Assembly: GCA_041906185.1 (NCBI GenBank)
Contig: JAYRJQ010000024.1
Location: forward strand, 1 to 64,000
Length of the DNA stretch: 64,000 bases
Reading direction: 5' to 3'
Source: Roseateles_B sp041906185
Lineage (GTDB): Bacteria > Pseudomonadota > Gammaproteobacteria > Burkholderiales > Burkholderiaceae_C
Shown here: piece after piece, positions 18,409 to 27,188 of the stretch
How positions within the stretch are numbered: position 1 is the first letter of the stretch
Layout: the number at the start of each line of letters is the position of its first letter
Translations under genes and position numbers: made by a program
The notes under the pieces: generated by a model
The model's database searches: none
What the model was told of the DNA's origin: nothing
Seen by the model: only the letters and a program-made list of their open reading frames with translations

Positions 18409-19704
18409 ATGAGTGATCTGAAGAAGCAGCCGCTGCAAGCGGTGAAGGGCATGAACGACATCCTGCCGCCGGACTCGGCGCGCTGGGAATGGCTGGAGGC
18501 CAAGATGCGCAGCGTGTTGCAGCGCTACGGCTACCAGAACGTGCGCACCCCCGTCGTGGAGCCCACGGCCCTGTTCGTGCGCGGCATCGGCGAGGTGACG
18601 GACATCGTCGAGAAGGAGATGTACGCCTTCGAGGACAAGATGAACGGTGACCACCTGGCCCTGCGCCCCGAGGGCACGGCCGGCGTGGTGCGCGCCATGA
18701 TCGAGCACAGCTTCCTGCGCGAGGGCGGCAAGCGCCTCTACTACTTCGGGCAGATGTTCCGCCACGAGCGCCCGCAGAAGGGCCGCTACCGCCAGTTCCA
18801 CCAGATGGGCGTCGAGGCGCTGGGCTTTGCCGGGCCTGACGTCGATGCCGAGGTCATCCTGCTGGCCCGCACGCTGTGGCGCGAGCTGGGCCTGGTCGAG
18901 GGCCGCGACGTCGTGCTGGAGATCAACTGCCTGGGGCAGTCCGATGAGCGAAAGGCCCATCGCGAGGCCCTGATCGCCTACCTGGAGCAGCACCTGGACG
19001 TGCTCGACGAGGAGGCGAAGCGCCGCATGTACAGCAACCCGCTGCGCGTGCTGGACACCAAGAACCCGGCGATGCAGGCCATGGCCGAGACCGCGCCCAA
19101 GCTGCTGGACTTCCTCGGCGAGGCCTCGCTGGCCCACTTCAACGGTGTGAAGGCGCTGCTGGATGCCGTGGGTCTGCAGTACCGCATCAACCCGCGCCTG
19201 GTGCGCGGCCTGGACTACTACAACCTCACCGTCTTCGAGTGGGTCACCGACAAGCTCGGCGCCCAGGGCACCATCTGCGCCGGCGGCCGCTACGACGGCC
19301 TGATCGAGCAGCTGGGCGGCAAGGCCGCGCCGGCCGTGGGCTTTGGCCTGGGCCTCGAGCGCCTGCTGCTGCTGCTGGAAACGCTGGGCACCCAGATGGA
19401 CCTGCCCGTGCCCGACGCCTACGCCATCGTGCCGTCCGCCCAGGGCCTGGGCCAGGTCATGCAGACGCTGGAGGCCCTGCGTGCCGCCGGCGTGTCGGTG
19501 GTCCTGCACCCGGGGCAGGGCAGCATGAAGTCCCAGTTCAAGAAGGCGGACGCGAGCGGCGCCCGGCTCGCGCTGATCTTCGGCGAGGACGAGCTGGCCC
19601 GCGGCGAAGTGGCGCTCAAGAACCTGCGCGAGGAAGGCCAGGACCAGTCCCTGCGCAAGCTGGCCGAGGTGGCTTCCTGGGCACACGAACTCCGCAACGC
19701 ATAA
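18409..19704 (+). CDS. hisS: Histidyl-tRNA synthetase
   Basis: HisRS is the class II synthetase that charges tRNA-His. The 431-residue protein shows QAVKGMNDILPPDS at the N-terminus, motif 2 (FRHERPQKGRYRQFHQ), the histidine motif LVRGLDYYNLTVFEW and motif 3 (GFGLGLERL). The C-terminal anticodon-binding domain begins near residue 335. The separate paralogue HisZ at 27.2 kb lacks the charging role, so the window holds both members of the family. Confidence 0.97.
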   Translation: MSDLKKQPLQAVKGMNDILPPDSARWEWLEAKMRSVLQRYGYQNVRTPVVEPTALFVRGIGEVTDIVEKEMYAFEDKMNGDHLALRPEGTAGVVRAMIEHSFLREGGKRLYYFGQMFRHERPQKGRYRQFHQMGVEALGFAGPDVDAEVILLARTLWRELGLVEGRDVVLEINCLGQSDERKAHREALIAYLEQHLDVLDEEAKRRMYSNPLRVLDTKNPAMQAMAETAPKLLDFLGEASLAHFNGVKALLDAVGLQYRINPRLVRGLDYYNLTVFEWVTDKLGAQGTICAGGRYDGLIEQLGGKAAPAVGFGLGLERLLLLLETLGTQMDLPVPDAYAIVPSAQGLGQVMQTLEALRAAGVSVVLHPGQGSMKSQFKKADASGARLALIFGEDELARGEVALKNLREEGQDQSLRKLAEVASWAHELRNA

Positions 19705-19743
19705 TCGCGGCTCAATCACCCCATTCCCTACCGAACACAAGCA

Positions 19744-20433
19744 ATGGCGTCGCATCTCGATCTGGAAGAACAGGAACAACTGGAAGCGCTCAAGGCCTTC
19801 TGGAAGCAATGGGGCAATCTCATCAGCGGCGGCCTGACCGTCGTGCTGCTGGCCTACGCCGCCTGGATGGGCTGGAACTGGTGGCAGCGTGACCAGGGCG
19901 CCAAGGCGACGGCGCTCTACGAGCAGCTGTCCAACCAGGTGGAAGCCGGCGATGTGGACAAGGCCAACGCCGCCTTCGCGATCCTGAAGGAGCGTTTCCC
20001 GTCCACCGTGGCTGCGGCCCAGGGCGCGCTGCTGCAGGCCCGCCTGCAGCATGACAAGCAGAACGACGACGGCGCCCGCGCGACGCTGGCCTGGGCCGCC
20101 CAGAACGGCGGTGATGCCCTGTACCAGGACATCGCCCGCCTGCGTCTGGCTGCGCTGCAGATCGACGCCAAGCAGCTCGACGAAGCCGGCAAGACCCTGG
20201 ACGCCGTGAAGACGGCCGACTACGCCGCCCTCGTGGCGGACCGCCGCGGCGATCTGGCCGTGCTGCAGTCCAAGCCCGAGGTCGCCAAGGCCGAGTACCT
20301 GAAGGCCTACCAGGGCCTGGACAAGAACCTGGACTACCGCCGCCTGGTCGAGGCCAAGCTGGCCACCCTGGGCGCGGCCGTGCCTGAAGAGGCCAAGGAT
20401 GCCAAGGACGCAGGCAAGGAGTCCGGCAAGTGA
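19744..20433 (+). CDS. yfgM: YfgM-family TPR protein, SecYEG ancillary subunit
   Basis: YfgM is a single-pass inner-membrane protein that, in E. coli, binds PpiD and the SecYEG translocon and helps pass proteins to periplasmic chaperones. This 229-residue homologue has a short cytoplasmic start, one membrane span (about residues 28-44, GGLTVVLLAYAAWMGWNWW) and a periplasmic TPR-like helical domain. The hisS-yfgM-bamB-der order is the usual one. Its stop overlaps the GTG start of bamB. Confidence 0.9.
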   Translation: MASHLDLEEQEQLEALKAFWKQWGNLISGGLTVVLLAYAAWMGWNWWQRDQGAKATALYEQLSNQVEAGDVDKANAAFAILKERFPSTVAAAQGALLQARLQHDKQNDDGARATLAWAAQNGGDALYQDIARLRLAALQIDAKQLDEAGKTLDAVKTADYAALVADRRGDLAVLQSKPEVAKAEYLKAYQGLDKNLDYRRLVEAKLATLGAAVPEEAKDAKDAGKESGK

Positions 20434-21572
20434 GCACGACCTCCCTGAACCTGCTGCGCCGCGGGCTGCTGCTGGCCGCCGTGCCGGCCCTGCTGTCGGC
20501 CTGCTCGCTGTTCTCCAGCTCCAAGGACGCCAAGCCCGCCGCGCTGGAGTCCGTGACCCCGGCCATCGCCGGCAAGGTCGTCTGGCAGCAGCGCCTGGAC
20601 AGCATCCGCTTCCCGCTGAACACCGTTGCCCTGGCGGACAGCTTCGTCGTCGCGGACGGTGACGGCCGCATCGAACGCCTCAAGGCGGCCGATGGCGCCG
20701 TGATCTGGCGCGGCGACCTGAAGGAGCGGCTGGCGGCAGGCGTCGGCAGCGACGGTCGCTATGCCGCCGTGGTGACCCGCAACAACGAGCTGGTGTCCCT
20801 CGACGAAGGCAAGACCCTCTGGCGCAAGCCGCTGGCGGTGCCCATCCTTACCGCGCCGCTGGTGGCCGGCGAGCGCATCTTCGTGCTGACGGTCGATCGC
20901 GCCGTGCTGGCCTTCGATGCCATCGACGGCCGCAAGCTGTTCGAGGTGCGTCGCCCCGGCGACCCGCTGACGCTCCTGCAGCCCGGTGCCATCACCAGCT
21001 ACAAGGACACCCTGGTCGTCGGCCAGGGCTCGCGCCTGGCGGGCGTCGACCCGCTGCGCGGCACCATCCGCTGGGAAGCCAACGTCGCCAATCCGCGCGG
21101 CACCAACGAAGTGGAACGCCTGGCCGATGTCGTCGGCCCCCTGGTGCGCACGGGCGAGCTGCTGTGCGCACGCGGCTTCCAGTCGGCGGTCAGCTGCATC
21201 AATGCCGAGCGTGGCTCCACGGTCTGGACCCGCAACGTGGGCGGCGCCCTGGGCGTGGGCGGCGATGCCCAGGCCATCGTGGCGGCCGATGCCTCCGACC
21301 GCCTGACGGCCTGGCGCACCAGCAATGGCGACGTGCTCTGGAATGCCGAGCAGTTCCTGAACCGCAAGCTGTCCGCACCGCTGGTGCTGGGCCAGAGTGT
21401 GATCGTCGGGGACTTCGAAGGCCAGGTGCACTTCCTGAACCGCGACACCGGCAAGACTCAGCTGCGCCTGCCGACGGACGGCTCGGCGATCGCCGCGGCG
21501 CCCGTGGCCGCCGGCAACACCATCCTCGTCGTGACCCGCAATGGAGGCCTGTTCGCGCTGCGGCCCCAGTGA
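20430..21572 (+). CDS. bamB: Outer-membrane assembly lipoprotein BamB
   Basis: BamB is the eight-bladed beta-propeller lipoprotein of the BAM complex. The 380-residue protein has a lipobox (LLSAC, Cys25) and PQQ-like propeller repeats such as GAVIWRGDLKERLAAG and GTIRWEANVANPRGTNE. The GTG start overlaps the yfgM stop (GTGA), implying coupled translation. Together with bamD (8 kb) and bamA (44 kb), three BAM subunits are encoded in this window. Confidence 0.94.
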   Translation: MSTTSLNLLRRGLLLAAVPALLSACSLFSSSKDAKPAALESVTPAIAGKVVWQQRLDSIRFPLNTVALADSFVVADGDGRIERLKAADGAVIWRGDLKERLAAGVGSDGRYAAVVTRNNELVSLDEGKTLWRKPLAVPILTAPLVAGERIFVLTVDRAVLAFDAIDGRKLFEVRRPGDPLTLLQPGAITSYKDTLVVGQGSRLAGVDPLRGTIRWEANVANPRGTNEVERLADVVGPLVRTGELLCARGFQSAVSCINAERGSTVWTRNVGGALGVGGDAQAIVAADASDRLTAWRTSNGDVLWNAEQFLNRKLSAPLVLGQSVIVGDFEGQVHFLNRDTGKTQLRLPTDGSAIAAAPVAAGNTILVVTRNGGLFALRPQ

Positions 21573-21603
21573 GGCCGCGCGCCTGTGGCGCCTCCCGTTT
21601 TTT
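21571..21603 (+). terminator. Possible attenuator between bamB and der
   Basis: GCGCC (21579-21583) pairs with GGCGC (21587-21591), extended by GAG/CTC across a bulge, and is followed by CCGTTTTTT. It lies inside a co-oriented cluster, so it may only partly stop transcription. Confidence 0.45.
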
Positions 21604-21620
21604 GAAAGAAGAACAAGAAC

Positions 21621-22958
21621 ATGAAACCCGTGATCGCCCTGGTGGGCCGCCCCAATGTGGGCAAGTCCACGCTGTTCAACCGGCTGACCAAGAGCCGTGA
21701 CGCCATCGTGGCCGACTTCGCCGGCCTGACGCGCGACCGGCACTATGGCGACGGCCGTCTCGGTGACCGCGAGTTCATCGTCATCGACACCGGTGGCTTC
21801 GAGCCCGACAGCTCCACCGGCATCGTCAAGGAAATGGCCAAGCAGACCCGCCAGGCCGTGGCCGAGGCCGATGCCGTGGTCTTCGTCGTCGACATCCGCC
21901 TGGGCCTGTCCGCCCAGGACCAGGACATCGCCCGCTACCTGCGTGCGTGCAACAAGCGCATCTACCTGGCCGTCAACAAGGCCGAGGGCATGAGCGAATC
22001 GCCCCTGCTCGGCGAGTTCCACGAGCTGGGCATGGGCGAGCCCCATCCCATCTCCGCGGCCCATGGCCAGGGCATCCGCAGCATGCTCGAGGCGGTGCTG
22101 GAGGGCTTCGACTACGGTGACGAGGAGGGCGAGGGTGCCGAGGAAGAGCAGGTCATCCGCCTGGCGGTGGCCGGCCGTCCGAACGTCGGCAAGAGCACGC
22201 TGATCAACACCTGGCTGGGTGAGGAGCGCCTCGTCGCCTTCGACATGCCGGGCACGACGCGCGACGCCATCTCGGTGGACTTTGAACGTCACGGTCAGAA
22301 GTTCAAGCTCATCGACACCGCCGGCCTGCGCCGAAAGGGCAAGGTCTTCGAGGCCATCGAGAAGTTCTCGGTCGTCAAGACGCTGCAGGCCATCGCGGAT
22401 GCCAACGTCGTGCTGCTGCTGATCGATGCCACGCAGGGCGTCACCGACCAGGACGCGCACATCGCCGGCTACATCCTCGACAGCGGCCGTGCCGTGGTCG
22501 TGGCCATCAACAAGTGGGATGCCGTCGACAGCTACCAGCGCGAGATGCTGCAGCGCTCGATCGAGGCCCGCCTGTCTTTCCTGAAGTTCGCGCCGGTCCT
22601 CAACATCTCGGCGCTCAAGCGGCAGGGCCTCGGCCCGCTGTGGAACGCGCTGGCCGATGCCTACTCGTCGGCATACAAGAAGATGACCACCCCGGTGCTC
22701 ACCCGCCTGATCCAGGAGGCCGTGCAGCACCAGCAGCCGCAGCGTTCCGGCGTGTCGCGCCCCAAGCTGCGCTACGCCCACCAGGGCGGCATGAACCCGC
22801 CGATCGTGGTGATCCACGGCAATGCGCTGGACAGCGTCTCCGACGCCTACAAGCGCTACCTCGAAGGCCGCATCCGCGCCCACTACAAGCTCTCGGGCAC
22901 GCCGCTGCGCATCGAGATGCGCTCATCCAAGAATCCATTCCTGGATAAGGATGACTGA
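21621..22958 (+). CDS. der: Ribosome assembly GTPase Der (EngA)
   Basis: Der is a tandem-GTPase needed for 50S subunit maturation. The 445-residue protein has two G domains, each with a GRPNVGKST P-loop (about residues 8 and 185), two DTAG/DTGG-type motifs and two NK(A/W)D-type motifs (VNKAEG, INKWDA). A C-terminal KH-like domain ends with SSKNPFLDKDD. ATG 21621 follows an A-rich AAAGAAGAA ribosome site. Confidence 0.97.
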   Translation: MKPVIALVGRPNVGKSTLFNRLTKSRDAIVADFAGLTRDRHYGDGRLGDREFIVIDTGGFEPDSSTGIVKEMAKQTRQAVAEADAVVFVVDIRLGLSAQDQDIARYLRACNKRIYLAVNKAEGMSESPLLGEFHELGMGEPHPISAAHGQGIRSMLEAVLEGFDYGDEEGEGAEEEQVIRLAVAGRPNVGKSTLINTWLGEERLVAFDMPGTTRDAISVDFERHGQKFKLIDTAGLRRKGKVFEAIEKFSVVKTLQAIADANVVLLLIDATQGVTDQDAHIAGYILDSGRAVVVAINKWDAVDSYQREMLQRSIEARLSFLKFAPVLNISALKRQGLGPLWNALADAYSSAYKKMTTPVLTRLIQEAVQHQQPQRSGVSRPKLRYAHQGGMNPPIVVIHGNALDSVSDAYKRYLEGRIRAHYKLSGTPLRIEMRSSKNPFLDKDD

Positions 22959-23033
22959 TTCCCAGGCGCGGGGAAACCCGCGGCTGTGTTAAGGTGCAGT
23001 TCTCCCTTCCCCTCTCACAACACGGAGCATATC

Positions 23034-23279
23034 GTGAGCAACAAAGGACAACTCCTGCAAGACCCCTTCCTGAACCTCCTGCGCAAGGAGCATGTGCCGG
23101 TGTCCATCTACCTGGTCAACGGCATCAAGCTGCAGGGCCACATCGAGTCCTTTGACCAATACGTCGTGCTGCTGCGCAACACGGTCACCCAGATGGTCTA
23201 CAAGCACGCCATTTCGACGGTGGTTCCCGGCCGCGCCGTGAACTTCCACGCCAACGACGGCGCCGAAGGCGCTGCCTGA
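23034..23279 (+). CDS. hfq: RNA chaperone Hfq
   Basis: Hfq is the Sm-like hexameric protein that pairs small RNAs with mRNAs. The 81-residue product contains the Sm1 region (IYLVNGIKLQGHIESFDQYV) and the Sm2 motif YKHAISTVVP. A GTG at 23034 is chosen because it gives the family N-terminus SNKGQLLQDPFLN and has CGGAG upstream. The in-frame extension to 22986 is not family-like. The C-terminal tail is very short (ANDGAEGAA), as usual in betaproteobacteria. hflX follows. Confidence 0.96.
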   Translation: MSNKGQLLQDPFLNLLRKEHVPVSIYLVNGIKLQGHIESFDQYVVLLRNTVTQMVYKHAISTVVPGRAVNFHANDGAEGAA

Positions 23280-23287
23280 GAGGACTC

Positions 23288-23313
23288 GCCGTCACGGCCC
23301 CCGCCGTGACGGC
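23288..23313 (+). promoter_or_regulatory. Perfect 11-bp hairpin between hfq and hflX
   Basis: GCCGTCACGGC (23288-23298) and GCCGTGACGGC (23303-23313) pair fully around a CCCC loop, 11 nt before the TTG start of hflX. There is no T stretch, so it may affect RNA stability or hflX translation rather than end transcription. Confidence 0.6.
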
Positions 23314-23324
23314 CTCCACCGACC

Positions 23325-24590
23325 TTGAGTTCTTCAAGCCATTCCGCCGCGACGCCGCCCTCCGAGGCGGCGCGCGCCATTCTTGTGGGCGTCGATTTCG
23401 GACGCGGCGCCCCGTTCGACCCCACGCTGGATGAGCTGGCCCTGCTGGCCGCCTCGGCGGGGGACACCCCCGTGGCCCGCGTGACCGCCAAGCGCCAGGC
23501 ACCCGATGCCGCGCTGTTCGTCGGGTCCGGCAAGGCCGACGAGATCAAGCTGCTCGTGCAGGCCCACAGCGCCCACACGGTGCTCTTCGACCAGGCCATT
23601 TCGCCGGCCCAGCAGCGCAATCTGGAGCGCGTCCTCGGCGTGCCGGTCGCAGATCGCACGGCCCTGATCCTCGAGATCTTCGCCGCCCGCGCCAAGAGCC
23701 ATGAGGGCAAGCTGCAGGTCGAGCTCGCCCGCCTCCAGTACCTCGCGTCGCGCCTCGTGCGCCGCTGGAGTCACCTGGAGCGCCAGAGCGGCGGCATCGG
23801 CATGCGCGGCGGCCCCGGCGAAGCCCAGATCGAGCTGGACCGCCGGATGATCGACGACCGCATCAAGAGCATCAAGGAACGGCTCAAGAAGGTGCAGCGC
23901 CAGCGCAGTACCCAGCGCCGTGCGCGCGCCCGCAACGGCGTGTTCCGCGTCTCGCTGGTCGGCTACACCAATGCCGGCAAGTCCACGCTCTTCAATGCGC
24001 TGGTGAAGGCGCGCACCTACGCTGCCGACCAGCTCTTCGCCACGCTGGACACCACCACGCGCTCGCTCTATCTCGAGGAGGCGTCCACCAGCGTGTCCCT
24101 GTCGGACACCGTGGGCTTCATCCGCGACCTGCCCCACAAACTGGTCGAGGCCTTCCAGGCCACGCTGCAGGAAGCGGCCGACGCCGACCTGCTCCTGCAT
24201 GTCGTCGATGCGGCGTCGCCGGTGCTGGACGAGCAGATGGTCGAGGTCGAGCGCGTGCTCGAGGAAATCGACGCCGCCGGCATCCCTCAGCTGCTGGTCT
24301 ACAACAAGCTGGACCGCCTCGAGGACAACCAGCGCCCGCGCCAGCCCACGGACTGGATGGAGCGTCCGAACGGTCAGCGCGTGCCCCGCATCTTCGTCAG
24401 TGCCCTGAGCGGCGAGGGCCTGGACCTGCTCCGCGCCCAGATCGTCACCAGCATGCGGGAGCAAGGCCTGACCCCCGACGCCGAGCCACACGACCCCCGC
24501 TTGATTTCCCTGGCCCAGCCGCCACATGAGGACGAATGGTCCGCGCCCGAGGAGTCTTCCGAATCCGGAGGCCAAAGCCATGGACAATGA
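23325..24590 (+). CDS. hflX: Ribosome-associated GTPase HflX
   Basis: HflX is a GTPase that splits stalled or stressed 70S ribosomes. The 421-residue protein has the N-terminal HflX domain (GSGKADEIKLL), a glycine-rich linker (SGGIGMRGGPGEAQIELDRR) and a G domain with LVGYTNAGKST near residue 212, DTVGFIRDLP and YNKLD. No ATG precedes the conserved region, so TTG 23325 (MSSSSHS) is taken as the start. It has no clear ribosome site. The gene sits between hfq and hflKC, as in E. coli. Confidence 0.93.
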   Translation: MSSSSHSAATPPSEAARAILVGVDFGRGAPFDPTLDELALLAASAGDTPVARVTAKRQAPDAALFVGSGKADEIKLLVQAHSAHTVLFDQAISPAQQRNLERVLGVPVADRTALILEIFAARAKSHEGKLQVELARLQYLASRLVRRWSHLERQSGGIGMRGGPGEAQIELDRRMIDDRIKSIKERLKKVQRQRSTQRRARARNGVFRVSLVGYTNAGKSTLFNALVKARTYAADQLFATLDTTTRSLYLEEASTSVSLSDTVGFIRDLPHKLVEAFQATLQEAADADLLLHVVDAASPVLDEQMVEVERVLEEIDAAGIPQLLVYNKLDRLEDNQRPRQPTDWMERPNGQRVPRIFVSALSGEGLDLLRAQIVTSMREQGLTPDAEPHDPRLISLAQPPHEDEWSAPEESSESGGQSHGQ

Positions 24591-24617
24591 CCCCGCGCCC
24601 AATTCCAACGAACAGGC

Positions 24618-25892
24618 ATGAGCATGAATCACGCTGAGCGCGCCGCTGGCGCCCCCACGCTGCGAGAGACCGCTGCCGCCGCAGCGTCCCTGCTGCGAGC
24701 TTTGATGACGCCGCGCACCCGTCGCGACGGTGCTGTGCTCAACAACGGTCGCAACGACGGCCCGCCGGACCTCGACGAGCTCTGGCGTGACTTCAACCGC
24801 AAGCTCTCCGGCTTCTTCGGCGGGCGCGGCGGCAGCCCCGAGCCCCAGTCGGGCGGCTCCGGCCCCGACATGCGCAGCGCGGGTGTGGGCATGGGCCTGA
24901 TCGGCGGCGTGGTGGCGCTGGCCTGGCTCGGCAGCGGCTTCTTCACCGTGCAGGAAGGCGAGCAGGCCGTCATCACCTCCTTCGGCAAGTACAGCCGGAC
25001 GGTCGAGGCCGGCTTCCAATGGCGCCTGCCCTATCCCTTCCAGGCCCATGAGACCGTCGCCGTGACGCAGCTCCGCTCGGTCGAAGTCGGGCGCCTGAAC
25101 CAGGTGCCCGTCACCGGTCTGCGGGACTCCTCCATGCTGACGCAGGACGAGAACATCGTCGACATCCGCTTCACGGTGCAGTACCTGCTCAAGGACGCCC
25201 GCGACTACCTCTTCGAGAACCGCGATCCGGACGAGGCCGTCCGTCAGGCCGCCGAGTCGGCCGTGCGCGAGATCGTGGGCAAGTCCAATATGGATTCCGT
25301 GCTGTACGAGCAGCGCGACGCCATCGCCGCCGAGCTCGGCAAGTCGGTGCAGGCCCAGCTGGACCGTCTGAAGGCGGGTATCCAGATCAAGAATGTCAAC
25401 GTCGGCAGCGTGCAGGCGCCTGAGCAGGTGCAGGCCGCGTTCGACGATGCCTTCAAGGCCGGGCAGAACAAGGAACAGCTGAAGAACGAGGGCGAGGCCT
25501 ACGCCAACAGCGTGATCCCCGAGGCCCAGGGCAAGGCCGCGCGTCTGCGCCAGGAGGCCGAGGGCTACCGCTCGCGCGTGATCGCCCGTGCCGAGGGTGA
25601 TGCGCAGCGCTTCAAGTCGGTCCTGGTCGAATACCAGAAGGCGCCGGCCGTCACGCGCGACCGCATCTACATCGACACCATGCAGCAGATCTACAGCGAC
25701 GTCACCAAGGTCATGGTGGACAGCCGCAATGGCTCGAACCTGCTGTACCTGCCGCTGGACAAGCTGATGCAGCAGGGCAACTCCAGCGTCACCAGCACCA
25801 CGCCGGTCCCGGTGACCGTCGAGCCGGCACCTGCCGCCGCCGCACCGGTGGATCGCAGCCGCGATGCCCTGCGCAATCGTGAAGGCCGTTGA
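24618..25892 (+). CDS. hflK: FtsH protease modulator HflK
   Basis: HflK is an inner-membrane SPFH protein that, with HflC, encloses and regulates the FtsH protease. The 424-residue protein has a Gly-rich cytoplasmic part (GGRGGSPEPQSGG), a membrane span at about residues 91-111 and the periplasmic SPFH domain with its long coiled coil. The first 30 residues before LMTPRTRRDG are unusual for the family, and ATG 24705 is a possible later start. It is followed by hflC after 12 nt. Confidence 0.94.
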   Translation: MSMNHAERAAGAPTLRETAAAAASLLRALMTPRTRRDGAVLNNGRNDGPPDLDELWRDFNRKLSGFFGGRGGSPEPQSGGSGPDMRSAGVGMGLIGGVVALAWLGSGFFTVQEGEQAVITSFGKYSRTVEAGFQWRLPYPFQAHETVAVTQLRSVEVGRLNQVPVTGLRDSSMLTQDENIVDIRFTVQYLLKDARDYLFENRDPDEAVRQAAESAVREIVGKSNMDSVLYEQRDAIAAELGKSVQAQLDRLKAGIQIKNVNVGSVQAPEQVQAAFDDAFKAGQNKEQLKNEGEAYANSVIPEAQGKAARLRQEAEGYRSRVIARAEGDAQRFKSVLVEYQKAPAVTRDRIYIDTMQQIYSDVTKVMVDSRNGSNLLYLPLDKLMQQGNSSVTSTTPVPVTVEPAPAAAAPVDRSRDALRNREGR

Positions 25893-25904
25893 GGGAGCGA
25901 CGAC

Positions 25905-26798
25905 ATGAACCGAATCACTAGCATCGTGCTGGGCGCGCTGGTCGCCTTCATGGTCCTGAGCTCGACGATGTACGTCGTGGACCAGCGCCAGTTTGCCGTC
26001 GTGTATGCCCTCGGCGAGATCAAGGAAGTGGTCAGCGAGCCGGGCCTGAAGTTCAAGGCGCCGCCGCCCTTCCAGAACGTGGTCTTCCTGGATCGCCGTG
26101 TGCAGACGCTGGACAACCCCGATCCCCGTCCGATCTTCACCGCCGAGAAGAAGAGCCTGGTGCTCGACTGGCTGGTGAAGTGGCGCGTGACCGATCCCCG
26201 CCAGTTCATCCGCAACAGCGGCAGCACCATGAGCGCCGTGAACGCCCGTCTGAGCCCCATCGTGCAGGCTGCGCTGAACGAGGAAGTCACCAAGCGCGAC
26301 GTCCGCGCCGTGCTCGCCACCGAGCGGGACAAGGTGATGCAGGACGTGCGCCGCCGCCTGGTCGAGGAGGCCATGCAGTTCGGCATCGAGATCCTGGACG
26401 TGCGGATCAAGCGCGTGGACTTCGCGGCCAACATCACCGAGGCGGTCTACCGCCGCATGGAGTCCGAGCGCAAGCGCGTGGCCAACGAATGGCGTGCCAC
26501 GGGTAGCGCCGAGGCCGAGAAGATCCGCGCCGACGCCGACCGCCAGCGCGAAGTCATCCTGGCCGAAGCCTACCGTGATGCCCAGCTGATCAAGGGTGAG
26601 GGCGATGCCAAGGCGTCGGCCCTCTACGCCGAGGCCTTCGGTCGCGACCCGCAGTTCGCCCAGTTCTACCGCTCGCTCGAGGCCTACCGTGCCGTGTGGA
26701 AGAACAAGTCGGACGTGATGGTGCTCGACCCGAACTCCGAGTTCTTCAAGGCCATGCGCGGCGCCCCGACGGGCCCCGCGGCGCCCGCCAAGAAGTAA
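25905..26798 (+). CDS. hflC: FtsH protease modulator HflC
   Basis: HflC is the partner SPFH protein of HflK. The 297-residue protein begins with a signal-anchor (ITSIVLGALVAFMVLSSTMYVV), then the SPFH domain (DQRQFAVVYALGEIKEVVSEPGLKFKAP is the family start, shown in part) and an Ala/Glu-rich coiled coil (about 195-230). The LDPNSEFFKAM segment near the end is also typical. A strong terminator follows. Confidence 0.95.
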   Translation: MNRITSIVLGALVAFMVLSSTMYVVDQRQFAVVYALGEIKEVVSEPGLKFKAPPPFQNVVFLDRRVQTLDNPDPRPIFTAEKKSLVLDWLVKWRVTDPRQFIRNSGSTMSAVNARLSPIVQAALNEEVTKRDVRAVLATERDKVMQDVRRRLVEEAMQFGIEILDVRIKRVDFAANITEAVYRRMESERKRVANEWRATGSAEAEKIRADADRQREVILAEAYRDAQLIKGEGDAKASALYAEAFGRDPQFAQFYRSLEAYRAVWKNKSDVMVLDPNSEFFKAMRGAPTGPAAPAKK

Positions 26799-26811
26799 TC
26801 GCGCAAGACCT

Positions 26812-26835
26812 GCCCCGCCTCGAGCGGGGCTTTTT
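26812..26835 (+). terminator. Intrinsic terminator after hflC
   Basis: GCCCCGC (26812-26818) and GCGGGGC (26824-26830) form a 7-bp stem with a CTCGA loop, followed by TTTTT (26831-26835). It ends 2 nt before the start codon of the next gene. Confidence 0.85.
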
Positions 26836-26837
26836 CA

Positions 26838-27026
26838 ATGAGCCTCGACCTTCTGTGGACTGCGCTGGCCCTGATGCTCGTGATCGAGGGGCTGCTGCCC
26901 TTGCTCCAGCCGGCACGCTGGCGCGCGCTGTTCCAGCACATGACCGCCCTCAGTGATGGCCAGATCCGCTTCATCGGGCTGGCCAGCGTGGCCTTCGGGC
27001 TGATCACGCTTGTGCTGCTGCGCTGA
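26838..27026 (+). CDS. DUF2065 small membrane protein (YjeT-like)
   Basis: This 62-residue protein has two hydrophobic spans (about residues 4-24 and 43-61) joined by a short basic/polar loop (QPARWRALFQHMTALSDGQIRF), which is the DUF2065/YjeT pattern. Its function is unknown. In E. coli yjeT also lies between hflC and purA. The start codon is 2 nt downstream of the hflC terminator, so its ribosome site would be part of the terminator hairpin (GCGGGGC). Confidence 0.85.
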   Translation: MSLDLLWTALALMLVIEGLLPLLQPARWRALFQHMTALSDGQIRFIGLASVAFGLITLVLLR

Positions 27027-27131
27027 GGCGCCGGGCCGCGGGGCCGTCCGCCGCGGCGAGGGCAGAGCGGGGTGGGGCATGGCTCACCCGTTGTACGTGA
27101 CCCGCATTTGCGCGTCACGTAGGCTCGCCTG

Positions 27132-27160
27132 TTCGCCCGTCCGGGACTTCCCGGTACAAT
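27132..27160 (+). promoter_or_regulatory. Candidate promoter for hisZ
   Basis: TTCGCC (27132-27137) and TACAAT (27155-27160) are spaced by 17 nt. The -10 is followed by GCCG, and hisZ starts 28 nt later. Confidence 0.5.
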
Positions 27161-27188
27161 GCCGTTTTTAACCCCCCCAGAAACGTCC

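Noticed and set aside
16939..20052. 1037-codon minus-strand frame across ispG, hisS and yfgM
   Set aside because: It mirrors three recognised genes, is rich in His, Gln and Leu as antisense frames are, and has no motif.
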